From JAABTL01 sp964465355 (GTDB lineage: Bacteria > Deinococcota > Deinococci > Deinococcales > Trueperaceae), in NCBI GenBank assembly GCA_964465355.1, contig CAYXJZ010000043.1, positions 1 through 27,562 of the forward strand: a stretch of DNA of 27,562 nucleotides, given 5' to 3'. The translations under genes were made by a program, and so were the position numbers. The notes below the pieces were generated by a model, which made no database searches, was not told the origin of the DNA, and worked only from the letters and a program-made list of their open reading frames with translations. This document shows positions 20,672 through 27,562 of the stretch, piece by piece. The number at the start of each line of letters is the position of its first letter. The stretch's first letter is position 1.

Positions 20672-21205
20672 ATGAACATCTACCAGCTCATCGGCCGCAA
20701 CATCGAGATCACCGACGCCATGCGCTCCTACGCCGAGGACAAGCTGAGCAAACTCGACCGCATCAGCGAGCAGATCCTCGATGCCCGCGTGGTCATGTCA
20801 TACGACGACCGCTTCGGCGGGCAGCCAGCCAAGGTCGAGGTGCAGCTCAACCTGCCCAACGGTGTCATCCGCGCCGAGGAGCGCGGCCTCGACTCCTACG
20901 CCGCCATCGACCTGGTGGTCGACAAGCTGGACCGGCAGCTCAAGCGCTTCAAGGGCCGCATGCTGGCCCGTCGCGGCGACAGCCCGCCACCGCAGCAGGT
21001 CGAGGACGAGACCCCGCAGGAGCCCGCGCTGGTGCGCACCAAGCGCCACGTGCTCAGGCCGATGGGCACAGAGGACGCCGCCGTCGAGATGGAGGCCTTG
21101 GGCCACGACTTCTTCGTGTTCCGCAACATCGACACGGACCTCATCAGCGTCATCTACCGCCGGCACGACGGTGACTACGGCCTGATCGAGCCGGCACATC
21201 CTTGA
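20672..21205 (+). CDS. hpf: Ribosome hibernation promoting factor, long form
   Basis: A 177-residue long HPF, which binds the decoding region of 30S subunits and pairs ribosomes into inactive 100S dimers in slow growth or stress. The N-terminal domain (1-105) has NIEITDAMRSYAEDKLSKLDR and a second helix AAIDLVVDKLDRQLKRFK, the basic surface that lies in the tRNA/mRNA channel. A Pro/Glu/Gln-rich linker (about 108-122) joins the C-terminal dimerisation domain (RTKRHVLRPMGTEDAAVEMEALGHDFFVFRN; only its core is quoted: GHDFFVFRNIDT). The strong Shine-Dalgarno and separate leader are unlike the leaderless neighbours. Confidence 0.93.
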   Translation: MNIYQLIGRNIEITDAMRSYAEDKLSKLDRISEQILDARVVMSYDDRFGGQPAKVEVQLNLPNGVIRAEERGLDSYAAIDLVVDKLDRQLKRFKGRMLARRGDSPPPQQVEDETPQEPALVRTKRHVLRPMGTEDAAVEMEALGHDFFVFRNIDTDLISVIYRRHDGDYGLIEPAHP

Positions 21206-21243
21206 ACTGATCCCACAGCCGCCTGACATTGTGGTGTGTGTTT

Positions 21244-21273
21244 GTTTGAGCCTCGCATTAGCGAGGCTCAAAC
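21244..21273. terminator. Bidirectional hairpin terminator between hpf and the rhomboid gene
   Basis: Perfect 13-bp arms GTTTGAGCCTCGC (21244-21256) and GCGAGGCTCAAAC (21261-21273), loop ATTA. A T/G-rich run precedes it on the plus strand; no T run follows. The rhomboid stop codon (21270-21268) lies in the arm, as in the minE/TauE hairpin. Confidence 0.85.
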
Positions 21274-21963
21274 AGCCGGGCGTTTGGCGAAGAGCGGTGC
21301 GATCAACACACCGAAGACGAAGCCTCCGATGTGGGCCCACCAAGCCACCCCGCCGTCCTCCAGGGGTCCGGCGGTGAAGCCCTCGAACACCTGCAGCGCG
21401 CCCCAATAGCCCAGGTAGACCCAGGCCGGCAACGACCAGACGAAGAAGGCCGGTGCCCGCCACAGCATCCGTAGCACCAGCCACGGCACGAGCAGGGGCA
21501 GCACGAGGGCTTGTACCTGGCGCCGCGGGTAGAAACGCAGGTAGGCGCCTAGCAGGGCGCTGATCGCGCCCGAGGCGCCGATCAGGGGCAGCGGCGAGGC
21601 GGCTGCGGCGACGGCATGGCTCAGACCGGCCACCGCAGCAGCCGCCAGGTAGAAGACCAGGAAGCGGCCGTGGCCCATGATGTCCTCGATGTTGTCCCCG
21701 AAGACAGCCAGGAAGATCATGTTGCCGATGAGGTGTGCCCAGCCACCGTGCAGGAAGGCGTGCGTCAAGAGGTGCAGCCATGAGGCGCCGGCGCCGGCCC
21801 AGAGCTCCGCCGGCACGAGACCGAGGTTCATGGCGGCCAGCCAGACACCCCGCTCGCCCTGGCTGAGGATCGGCCCGACGAAGCCGATCACGCAGATGAT
21901 GAGCAGTCCCCACACCACCCAGACAGGGCCTGCGGTGGGGTTGTGGTCACGGATGGGGATCAC
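21268..21963 (-). CDS. Rhomboid family intramembrane serine protease
   Basis: A 231-residue membrane protease with six or seven hydrophobic segments. HAFLHGGWAHLIGNM (68-82) is the second-helix signature, GASGAISALLGAY holds the catalytic Ser131, and AHIGGFVFG holds His211, completing the Ser-His pair. The start MIPIRDHNPT is typical of one bacterial branch and supports the GTG at 21963. The substrate is unknown. It lies 16 bases after the beta-helix transferase gene on the same strand with no promoter box or Shine-Dalgarno visible in the gap, so it is probably the second gene of that operon. Confidence 0.93.
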   Translation of the reverse strand: MIPIRDHNPTAGPVWVVWGLLIICVIGFVGPILSQGERGVWLAAMNLGLVPAELWAGAGASWLHLLTHAFLHGGWAHLIGNMIFLAVFGDNIEDIMGHGRFLVFYLAAAAVAGLSHAVAAAASPLPLIGASGAISALLGAYLRFYPRRQVQALVLPLLVPWLVLRMLWRAPAFFVWSLPAWVYLGYWGALQVFEGFTAGPLEDGGVAWWAHIGGFVFGVLIAPLFAKRPAV

Positions 21964-21979
21964 GGTGTCAGTGGGGCGC

Positions 21980-22645
21980 CTAGAGCCGTAAGGGGGCCGT
22001 CTCGAGGGCGGGGCGCAGCTTGACCACCAGTTCCTCCCCTACCACGCCTCTGACGGTGGCGCCGTGGTAGATGACGGTGTCCCTGCCCACCACGGTGCCG
22101 GGTGCCAGCACCGCGTTGCAGCCCACCGACACGCGGTCGCCAAGGAGCGCGCCAAGCTTGCGCAGGCCTGTGTCGATGCCCGCCACCACGATGGTGCCCC
22201 CCATCGCCTTGAGGTTGGCCACCTTGACGCCGGCCCCGATGTTGACCTCACTGCCGAGCACGCTGTCGCCCACGTAGTTGAAGTGGGGTGCCTTGGCCCC
22301 TGGCAGGAAGACGCTGCGCTTGACCTCGCTGGCGTGGCCGACCTTGGCGCCCGGCGCCAGCAGCACACCGCCTCTGAGGTAAGCAGCGTGGTGCACCTCG
22401 GCCCCCGCCATGATCCAGGCCGGCCCTTGGACGTAGGCATGTGGGCCGATGGAGGCGCCGGCCTCCAAGCGCACAGGGCCTTCGAGCACGGCGCTGGGGT
22501 GCACCGCGCCGGCGATCTCCGGTTCCAGGCCGCTCAGGAAGCGATCCAGGTTGGCCAGCACCTCCCAAGGGTGCTCGACCGACCACAGCCCACGCCAGGC
22601 TTCAGGGACAAGGTCCAGGTCGAAGAGCGGCGGCAGTGGGGGCAT
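21980..22645 (-). CDS. Left-handed beta-helix (hexapeptide-repeat) transferase, GlmU/sugar-nucleotidyltransferase C-terminal type
   Basis: A 221-residue protein made mainly of hexapeptide repeats ([LIV]-G-x4 type: VHPSAVLEGPVRLEAGASIG; GVLLAPGAKVGHAS; VSVGCNAVLAPGTVVG). The block APHFNYVGDSVLGSEVNIGAG is characteristic of the acyltransferase half of GlmU-like and glucose-1-phosphate thymidylyltransferase-like enzymes, but no nucleotidyltransferase domain precedes it. A short N-terminal region (WRGLWSVEHPWEVLANLDRFL) matches the linker before such helices. The likely role is acetyl transfer to an amino sugar for envelope precursors. The ATG at 22645 follows TAGACT by seven bases; it is divergent from the lipid-kinase gene. 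Confidence 0.85.
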   Translation of the reverse strand: MPPLPPLFDLDLVPEAWRGLWSVEHPWEVLANLDRFLSGLEPEIAGAVHPSAVLEGPVRLEAGASIGPHAYVQGPAWIMAGAEVHHAAYLRGGVLLAPGAKVGHASEVKRSVFLPGAKAPHFNYVGDSVLGSEVNIGAGVKVANLKAMGGTIVVAGIDTGLRKLGALLGDRVSVGCNAVLAPGTVVGRDTVIYHGATVRGVVGEELVVKLRPALETAPLRL

Positions 22646-22652
22646 CGCGGCC

Positions 22653-22658
22653 AGTCTA
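22653..22658 (-). promoter_or_regulatory. -10 box TAGACT for the beta-helix transferase and rhomboid genes
   Basis: Minus-strand TAGACT, seven bases, ATG 22645; no Shine-Dalgarno. Confidence 0.6.
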
Positions 22659-22671
22659 CCCGGCGGCGTTG

Positions 22672-22677
22672 TAGCAT
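22672..22677 (+). promoter_or_regulatory. -10 box TAGCAT for the lipid-kinase gene
   Basis: TAGCAT, eight bases, GTG 22686. The two divergent start codons are only 40 bases apart, with both -10 boxes in between. Confidence 0.55.
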
Positions 22678-22685
22678 CCTGGGAA

Positions 22686-23570
22686 GTGTTCCATCTCATC
22701 GTCAACCCGGCGGCAGGCCGTGGACGAGGGCCGTCACAAGCCGAGGCCGTGGTCCAGCGCCTGCGTGCAGCCGGCCTGGAGGCCAAGGCCCACATCACGG
22801 CGGCGCCCGGCCACGCCACCAAGCTGGTCAGCCAGCTGCCGGCCGGCAGCACGGCCATCGCCATGGGCGGTGACGGCACGGTGCACGAGGTCGCCCTCGG
22901 CTGCCTCGAAGCCGGGCACCGCTTGGCGGTGCTGCCCTTCGGCTCTGGTGACGACTACGCCCACGCTCTTGGCCTCGACCGGCGTCAGCCGGAGCAAGCC
23001 GTGACCACCTTGTTGCATGGGCGTGAGCGGTTGGTGGACGTTGGGCTGGTGAACGGCCAACCCTTCGTCAACGCCTTCGGCAGTGGCTTCGACGCCGACG
23101 TGGCCCATCGCATCCGCAAGGCGCCCGCCATGCTCGCCGACCTGGCCAAGTACCTCTACGGCGTGATCACCGCCATGGCCGACTTCGACCTGGCGCACGC
23201 CGAGATGGAGTTGGAGACGGCGGATGGTGAGGTCGTGCAGCAAGGCGGCAAGTCGCTGTTGGTGGCCGTGCAGAACGGCCGACGCACGGGCGGGAGCTTC
23301 TACTTCGCCCCCGATGCGGTCTTGGACGACGGCCTGTTCGACGTGATCGTGGCCGGCGACTTCGGCCGTATGGGCACCCTCGGCATCCTCCCCAAGGTCA
23401 TGCGGGGCACGCACCTCAGCTCACCCCGGGTGCATTGGATCAGGGCGCGCAGCGTGCGCCTGCGGTGGTCGCGGCCGGTGGCCGCGCATGCCGAGGGCGA
23501 GCTGCTGGAGAGCGTGGCCGACTACGAGGTCAAGCTGTTGCCTGGTGCGCTTCGGGTCCTGGCGCCTTAG
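22686..23570 (+). CDS. Diacylglycerol kinase / YegS-type lipid kinase family protein
   Basis: A 294-residue protein of the DAGK catalytic-domain family. The start HLIVNPAAGRGRG is the nucleotide-binding loop; GGDGT (61-65) is the catalytic glycine-rich motif; FGSGDDYAHALGL and GSGFDADVAHRI follow in the usual order, then the beta-sandwich domain with SLLVAVQNGRRTGGSFYFAPDA and a C-terminal LESVADYEVKLLPGALRVL. It should phosphorylate diacylglycerol or a related lipid and recycle membrane lipid. The GTG at 22686 is fixed by the first motif. It may work with the plsC-type enzyme, but the two genes are far apart. Confidence 0.92.
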   Translation: MFHLIVNPAAGRGRGPSQAEAVVQRLRAAGLEAKAHITAAPGHATKLVSQLPAGSTAIAMGGDGTVHEVALGCLEAGHRLAVLPFGSGDDYAHALGLDRRQPEQAVTTLLHGRERLVDVGLVNGQPFVNAFGSGFDADVAHRIRKAPAMLADLAKYLYGVITAMADFDLAHAEMELETADGEVVQQGGKSLLVAVQNGRRTGGSFYFAPDAVLDDGLFDVIVAGDFGRMGTLGILPKVMRGTHLSSPRVHWIRARSVRLRWSRPVAAHAEGELLESVADYEVKLLPGALRVLAP

Positions 23571-23590
23571 CCAGACGCCTGAGACCGGGC

Positions 23591-23657
23591 GCCGCGCCCA
23601 CGGCGCGGCAGAGCACCATCAGAAGAGCGCACCCCGCCTTTCGGCGGGGTGCGCTTT
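23591..23657. terminator. Tandem hairpins between the lipid-kinase and slpA genes
   Basis: First stem GCCGCGCC/GGCGCGGC (23591-23598, 23602-23609). Second and stronger: AGCGCACCCCGCC (23626-23638), loop TTTC, GGCGGGGTGCGCT (23643-23655) followed by TT. The perfect 13-bp stem can stop both converging transcripts, including the abundant slpA message. Confidence 0.9.
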
Positions 23658-23687
23658 CACTAGCCTTGTTGGCTACTGAGCCTTAGC

Positions 23688-26465
23688 TCAGAAGTCGACG
23701 CGGTAGCGGATCGAGAAGGCCTGGGCCGAGCCGTAGCCCAACACCGAGTTGTCGCTGGTGTAGGCGCCGTAGGCGAAGGTCAGGTCGAAGTAGTTCCAGA
23801 CCACTTCGTAGCCGAACACCGCGTGGGTGCTGCCGTTGTCGACGTCGCGGACGGCACGGCCGGCCGAGATGTCGGTGGCGAAGTCACCAGCACCGCGGGT
23901 GTTGGTCACGGTGGTCAGGTTGGTGCCGTTCCAGGAGCCGACGCGAGCGGTCAGGCTGCTGTAGGGCAGCAGGAACTCGGCCAGGTTGACGCCCACGCTC
24001 CACTGGAACTCAGAGGAGGTGTGGGTGGTCGGCCGGGTGTAGTTGGCACTGCGGTAGTTGACCGCAGCCTGCAGGCTCGGGCGCAGGAAGATGTTCAGCG
24101 CCTGGGTCTGGAGGCCGGTGCCCACCATGATCTCCGAGTAGTCCTGCGGGGTCGCCGCGTCGGCGTCGTTGTCGCTGCGCCAGGCCACGTAGGGGGTCAG
24201 GCTCACGATGGAGACGTTGAGCGTGTAGTCAGCTTCAGCGAAGATCAAGGTGCGGCTGAAGTTGGCCGAGTGACGCTCGTAGCCGGCGCGGAGGTTCAGG
24301 CCGGGGACCAAGGCGTTGGCGGCGGCGCCGTCGTGACGCAGGCCCACGCCCCACTTGGTCTCGTACTCGCCGTCAAGCAGGCTGTAGCCGGCGTTGACTT
24401 CGCGTTCGTTGACGGTCGCGTCAACCACACCGACGCCACCCAAGCCAGCCGACTCGTAGAAGCCGGTGAGCGAGAAGGCGCGGAACAGGTTGGCGGCGAC
24501 GGACACACCGTAACCGGTGTTGGCGTCACCCGAGAACTCCTCGGTGTAGCTGTCGTAGAAGCCGGTCACGTCGAGGATGAACAGGCCGAGGCCCACTTCC
24601 ACGCCGAAGCCGGTCTGGCCCAACTCAAAGGGCGTATCGCCCGTGTTGCCGATGCCATCGAAGCCCAGGTCAACGGCGCGGTAGTTGGCGCCGAGGCTGT
24701 TGAGCACGGGGATGCGGCCACCATCGACATCAGCGGTCACCCAGAGGATGTTGCCGTTGAGGGTGCCGGCGGTGGTGCTGGTGCCGTACTCGAAGCCCAA
24801 GGTGACCAGGTCGATCAGGGTGGCGCTGCCATCGAGACCCCAGACGGTGGTCACGACGTTGTCGCCGAGCACGTCTTCCTGATCCTGCGCGTTGACGGCT
24901 TCCTGAGCGAAGTGCACGCCGCCCTGCAAGCGGATGGCGTCGCCCAAGGAGGGGGCCATGGTGCCGCGGATACCACGCAGGTAGCCGCCGCCCAGGTCGC
25001 TGAAGTAAGCGACCGTCAGGCCGGGGTTGAGGAAGGCAAGGAAGTCGGGCGAGCTGACCGTGGCGACGTAGCCCTCTTCGTCCTCGATGTCGAAGACGTA
25101 GCCGGTGAACGAGGTGCTGACTTCCTCGCCGAAGGCGAAGGTCAACGGCGCTGCACCGATGGGCTCGAAGGTGGTGGTGAACTCGCGGACGCGGAAGACG
25201 TAGCCGGCGAAGTAGGTGCCATCGCCAGCGTTGCCGGCCGAGGTGGTGTTCTCGATCCAGCCGCGGCGGACGTCGACGAGCACGACGGCGTCGAAGCTGT
25301 TGAGGGCGCGCGGGCTGCCCACACCGTCGAAGCTGTTGCCAGCGGAGACGTTGAGGGTCAGGGTCGCGACGACGTCACCAACGCGGTTGATGATGTCGTG
25401 ACGATCCTGGGCGACTTCGCCGACTTCGGTCTGGTAGTTGGCCGAAGTGCTGGCGTCGCCGTCGAGCTCGGCAGCGCCGCTCGAGAAGGTCGAGTTGCCC
25501 ATGCCACGGCGGGCGTTGACACCGTACACGCGGTCGATGTCGAAGGGATCGCCGACCACGCGGTGGGCGCGGTAGTGCAGGGCGATGTTGCCGGAGAAGC
25601 CCAGCGGGTTGGTCTCGAGCGCGGTGACGCGGCCTTCGAGGTCGGAGATCGACTCGGAGGTAGCGACGTTGGCAGCTTCGAGGGCCGACACGCGGTCACG
25701 CAGGGCGACCTGATCGCGGCGCAACAGGATGACGAAATCGCGGATGTTCGCGATGTCGCTGGCGTTGCGGGCGATGGCGTCGTTGACGCCGCTCAAGTCG
25801 GTGGGTGGGGCCACCGGGCCGGGGCCGACGCCACCGAGGCCGTCGACGCGCTGCGACAGCAGGCCGAGGGCCTGGTTGAGGGCAGCGATCTCGTCGGAGT
25901 TGGCATCGGAGGAGGCCAGCGCCTGGAGGGCCAGGTCGTAGGCGGCGTTGGCGCGGTTAGCAGCCGCTTCGGCCTGGGCCTGGGCGGTGTCGATCGCGAC
26001 GCGCTGCGAAGCGATCTGGTTCTGCAGGTCGCGCAGCACGGCGGGGTCGATGCCGGTGTCAAGCGAGGCCAGAGCGGCCTCGAGGGCGTCCAGACGGGCG
26101 GCGTTGGCAGCCGTCTGATCGGACAGCCCGGCGATGGCGCTCTCGGCGGCGGCCAAGCGAGCACCCTGGGTGGCGACGTCGCCGGCCAGGTTCTGCAAGG
26201 CAGCGCGCAAGGCACCGAGATCCGCTTCCACGTTGGCCTCGACGACGGCCAGGAGGCGGCTCACGACCAGGGCGGCTTGATAGCGGGTGAAGGCTTCGTT
26301 CCCACGGAAGGTACCGTCGGGGAAGCCGATGACGATGCCGAGGCCGGCGATCTCTTCGACCGCTTCGCCCGCCCAGTGACCCGCCGGGATGTCCGGGAAG
26401 GACTGAGCAGAGACGATGCCGCCGGCAAGAAGGGCCGCCAGGATCGTGATGATGAACTTCTTCAT
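23688..26465 (-). CDS. slpA: SlpA-type S-layer/outer-membrane protein (SLH domain, coiled coil, beta-barrel)
   Basis: A 925-residue exported protein that should tether the outer envelope to the cell wall and form an outer-membrane barrel. A signal peptide (MKKFIITILAALLAGGIVSA) is followed by one SLH domain (22-73, FPDIPAGHWAGEAVEEI; IGFPDGTF). Residues 74-288 are almost all helical with heptads (AALQNLAGDV; RVSALEAANV), broken by a Gly/Pro hinge at 210-222. From 289 on come alternating beta strands rich in aromatics, Gly, Asn and Thr, ending AFSIRYRVDF with a terminal Phe, the outer-membrane barrel signal. No Cys is visible. Length and order match Thermus/Deinococcus SlpA. AAGGGG lies nine bases before the ATG. 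Its codons are less GC-rich in places, as expected for high expression. Confidence 0.92.
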   Translation of the reverse strand: MKKFIITILAALLAGGIVSAQSFPDIPAGHWAGEAVEEIAGLGIVIGFPDGTFRGNEAFTRYQAALVVSRLLAVVEANVEADLGALRAALQNLAGDVATQGARLAAAESAIAGLSDQTAANAARLDALEAALASLDTGIDPAVLRDLQNQIASQRVAIDTAQAQAEAAANRANAAYDLALQALASSDANSDEIAALNQALGLLSQRVDGLGGVGPGPVAPPTDLSGVNDAIARNASDIANIRDFVILLRRDQVALRDRVSALEAANVATSESISDLEGRVTALETNPLGFSGNIALHYRAHRVVGDPFDIDRVYGVNARRGMGNSTFSSGAAELDGDASTSANYQTEVGEVAQDRHDIINRVGDVVATLTLNVSAGNSFDGVGSPRALNSFDAVVLVDVRRGWIENTTSAGNAGDGTYFAGYVFRVREFTTTFEPIGAAPLTFAFGEEVSTSFTGYVFDIEDEEGYVATVSSPDFLAFLNPGLTVAYFSDLGGGYLRGIRGTMAPSLGDAIRLQGGVHFAQEAVNAQDQEDVLGDNVVTTVWGLDGSATLIDLVTLGFEYGTSTTAGTLNGNILWVTADVDGGRIPVLNSLGANYRAVDLGFDGIGNTGDTPFELGQTGFGVEVGLGLFILDVTGFYDSYTEEFSGDANTGYGVSVAANLFRAFSLTGFYESAGLGGVGVVDATVNEREVNAGYSLLDGEYETKWGVGLRHDGAAANALVPGLNLRAGYERHSANFSRTLIFAEADYTLNVSIVSLTPYVAWRSDNDADAATPQDYSEIMVGTGLQTQALNIFLRPSLQAAVNYRSANYTRPTTHTSSEFQWSVGVNLAEFLLPYSSLTARVGSWNGTNLTTVTNTRGAGDFATDISAGRAVRDVDNGSTHAVFGYEVVWNYFDLTFAYGAYTSDNSVLGYGSAQAFSIRYRVDF

Positions 26466-26608
26466 GTGGAACCCCTTGAAAGTGATTGTCCTAACTGCGG
26501 CGCTTGCCTCGCACGTCGTGGACCAGGGAGTTTCCGAGTTGCCTCGCCCAGTCGGGAACGCGTTCGGCGTATGCGCCAGTCCCAGTGTCTCGTCACGGCC
26601 GGTTCCAA
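26462..26608 (-). CDS. Possible leader ORF ending on the slpA start codon
   Basis: Within the slpA leader a TTG at 26608 follows a near-perfect AAGGAGGT Shine-Dalgarno (26624-26617) with eight bases between. The frame stays open for 48 codons and its TGA overlaps the slpA ATG as ATGA. The peptide would be Arg-rich (RHWDWRIRRTRSR near the start) with no recognised domain. This could be a regulatory or coupling ORF. Open frames of this length arise by chance at high GC, so only the ribosome site and the exact overlap speak for it. Confidence 0.35.
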   Translation of the reverse strand: MEPAVTRHWDWRIRRTRSRLGEATRKLPGPRRARQAPQLGQSLSRGST

Positions 26609-26660
26609 GGGGATGCACCTCCTTCCCATGCGGCCGCGAACCCACACGGGTCCACCGCAC

Positions 26661-26689
26661 AGGATGGCACGCATGGCTGGGGATGTCAA
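26661..26689 (-). promoter_or_regulatory. Probable slpA promoter
   Basis: Minus strand: TTGACA (26689-26684), 17 bases, CATCCT (26666-26661) with TGC before it as an extended -10. Start near 26654 gives a leader of about 190 nt to the slpA ATG. Confidence 0.6.
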
Positions 26690-26878
26690 CCGAGTGAATG
26701 ATCCATGAGAGGCCATGGAGCGCGTCGCCGACGCGAGTTTCGCCAGAAGGAGAGCCATGTCACTCATGCTCGTCTCATGTTTCGCCTGACCGCCGCGCAG
26801 CACGTGAGAACGGCTCTCATCTATGCTCGGCGCGCCAGGTCCGACCCGCCCTCGGCCCTGCCACCCCTCCCCCACCGC
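26690..26878. other. Non-coding stretch between rlmH and the slpA promoter
   Basis: With the slpA leader this makes 413 bases without a confident gene (26466-26878). It contains GAGAGCC (26750-26756) and GGCTCTC (26812-26818), an inverted repeat 55 bases apart, and a plus-strand TATGCT at 26822 with no gene behind it. I see no tRNA, riboswitch consensus or clear terminator for rlmH. Regulatory sites for slpA could lie here. Confidence 0.4.
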
Positions 26879-27337
26879 TCAGGCGCGATGGTACGGGTGC
26901 CCCACCCGCAGGCTCTCCACCCGGTAGAGCTGCTCGAGCAAGACCACCAAGGCAAGCTCGTGGGCCATCGTGAGGTCGGAGAGCCGCCAGGTCTCGGCCG
27001 CCGCCTGCCGCAGGTCGGGGTGGAGACCGTCTGCGCCGCCGACCAGCAGGGTGATCCGCCCCTCCCCCGCCTGCTCGAGCTCCCCGATCCTGCGGGCGAA
27101 CCCGGCCGTGTCGAAGCTGCGACCACGCTCGTCGAGGGCCACCATCCGGCCGACCACCGCCGCCCGCATGGCATCGGCCTCCTCCCGCCGCCGCCTCTCC
27201 AGCTCACGCGCACGCGAGGCCCGCACCGGCAGCAGCTCGGCCTCACCGAGGCCGCGCAGCCGCGCGAGGTAGCGCGTCGCCGCCTCGGCGAACGGCCCGC
27301 CGTCCGGCTTGCCGACACAGACGACGCGGTAACGCAA
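26879..27337 (-). CDS. rlmH: 23S rRNA (pseudouridine-1915-N3)-methyltransferase RlmH
   Basis: SPOUT methyltransferase of 152 residues that methylates pseudouridine 1915 in helix 69 of 23S rRNA on assembled 70S ribosomes. The trefoil-knot motifs are present: RITLLVGGADGLHPDL (SAM-binding loop), WRLSDLTMAHELALVVLLEQLYR and the invariant ending HPYHR. Length is normal. The start is a TTG at 27337, five bases after the stop of the upstream gene; MRYRVVCVGKP is the expected first strand. No Shine-Dalgarno is visible, so it probably relies on coupling with the upstream gene. Confidence 0.95.
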   Translation of the reverse strand: MRYRVVCVGKPDGGPFAEAATRYLARLRGLGEAELLPVRASRARELERRRREEADAMRAAVVGRMVALDERGRSFDTAGFARRIGELEQAGEGRITLLVGGADGLHPDLRQAAAETWRLSDLTMAHELALVVLLEQLYRVESLRVGHPYHRA

Positions 27338-27342
27338 GGCGC

Positions 27343-27562
27343 TCAGTCGCCCGCGCGCTGCGAGGCTTCCACGGCGGTGGCTGGCTCGGCCTCGGTCTGG
27401 CGTTGCCCCTCGTCGGCCGGGTCCTCGATCCCCAGCTTCTTGAACAGCTCGCTCCGCCGGCTGCGCCGCATCCCCGATGCCGTCAGCGCGGCAACGAGGC
27501 GTTCGACGTCGAGGGCCGCCCGCACCGCCGCCACCTCCGTGCCCGACAGCCTGCGGCCGTGG
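27343..27562 (-). CDS. C-terminal end of an unidentified protein (5' end outside window)
   Basis: The last 72 codons of a gene entering from the right edge. The visible part has a helical, charged stretch (AAVRAALDVERLVAALTASG, then MRRSRRSELFKKLGIEDPAD) and an acidic Gln/Glu/Ala-rich tail. I do not recognise it. It lies directly upstream of rlmH on the same strand with five bases between, so it is probably co-transcribed. A GTG at 27534 is an internal Val codon if the gene continues beyond the window, which the open frame suggests. Confidence 0.55.
   Translation of the reverse strand, partial: HGRRLSGTEVAAVRAALDVERLVAALTASGMRRSRRSELFKKLGIEDPADEGQRQTEAEPATAVEASQRAGD

Noticed and set aside
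23823..26708. A 961-codon open frame on the plus strand opposite slpA
   Set aside because: It mirrors the slpA coding strand, has a repetitive Val/Gly/Asp/Glu composition, and no motif, signal or ribosome site. The minus-strand protein has a signal peptide, SLH domain and barrel ending.

Overview
The window is GC-rich bacterial chromosome, about 27.6 kb and densely coded on both strands. The best guess for the source is the Deinococcota, probably a Trueperaceae-like lineage rather than Deinococcus or Thermus proper. Three things point there. The largest gene encodes an SlpA-type protein with a signal peptide, one N-terminal SLH domain, a long coiled coil and a C-terminal outer-membrane beta-barrel ending in Phe. 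About a dozen genes have a TANNNT box 5-9 bases before the start codon and no Shine-Dalgarno, the leaderless arrangement known from Deinococcus. Serine dehydratase is split into two subunits. The lineage is inferred; no rRNA or tRNA gene is present.

Layout. 1-2100: end of uvrA, a small membrane protein and an acyltransferase (plsC type). 2190-2590: HU with its own promoter and terminator. 2622-4210: sdaAB-sdaAA, L-serine to pyruvate. 4294-6453: type II NADH dehydrogenase and an inositol-monophosphatase-family enzyme. 6473-9375 (minus): nitroreductase, short-chain dehydrogenase and a membrane-anchored protein with a proline-rich repeat tail. 9428-11322 (plus): separate mnmD and mnmC2-like genes, together equivalent to the fused MnmC tRNA-modification enzyme. 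11355-12658 (minus): a small unknown gene and a CPBP membrane protease, divergent from a TetR regulator (12720-13355). 13321-14974 (minus): cytochrome P450 followed by a VOC-fold protein. 15035-18513 (plus): PcrA/UvrD helicase, then minD-minE. 18566-19363 (minus): TauE/SafE-type permease. 19464-20123 (plus): a receiver-like protein lacking the phospho-acceptor Asp and carrying a coiled coil. 20142-20483 (minus): HxlR-type regulator. 20672-21205 (plus): long ribosome hibernation factor. 21268-22645 (minus): rhomboid protease and a left-handed beta-helix transferase, divergent from a lipid-kinase-type gene (22686-23570). 23688-26465 (minus): the SlpA-like protein, preceded by a leader of about 190 nt and, further upstream on the same strand, rlmH and the end of an unidentified gene.

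Most genes are housekeeping: DNA repair, nucleoid, division-site placement, ribosome hibernation, rRNA and tRNA modification, envelope. The accessory part is 11355-14974. There is no CRISPR array, insertion sequence, prophage or integrase. I did not find an obvious large new multi-gene system. The strongest unexplained items are the degenerate receiver protein, the slpA leader with a possible upstream ORF ending on the slpA start codon, the shared-box divergent promoter near 9418 with a leaderless six-codon ORF, and the P450-VOC operon whose P450 has Ala in place of the usual oxygen-activating Thr.
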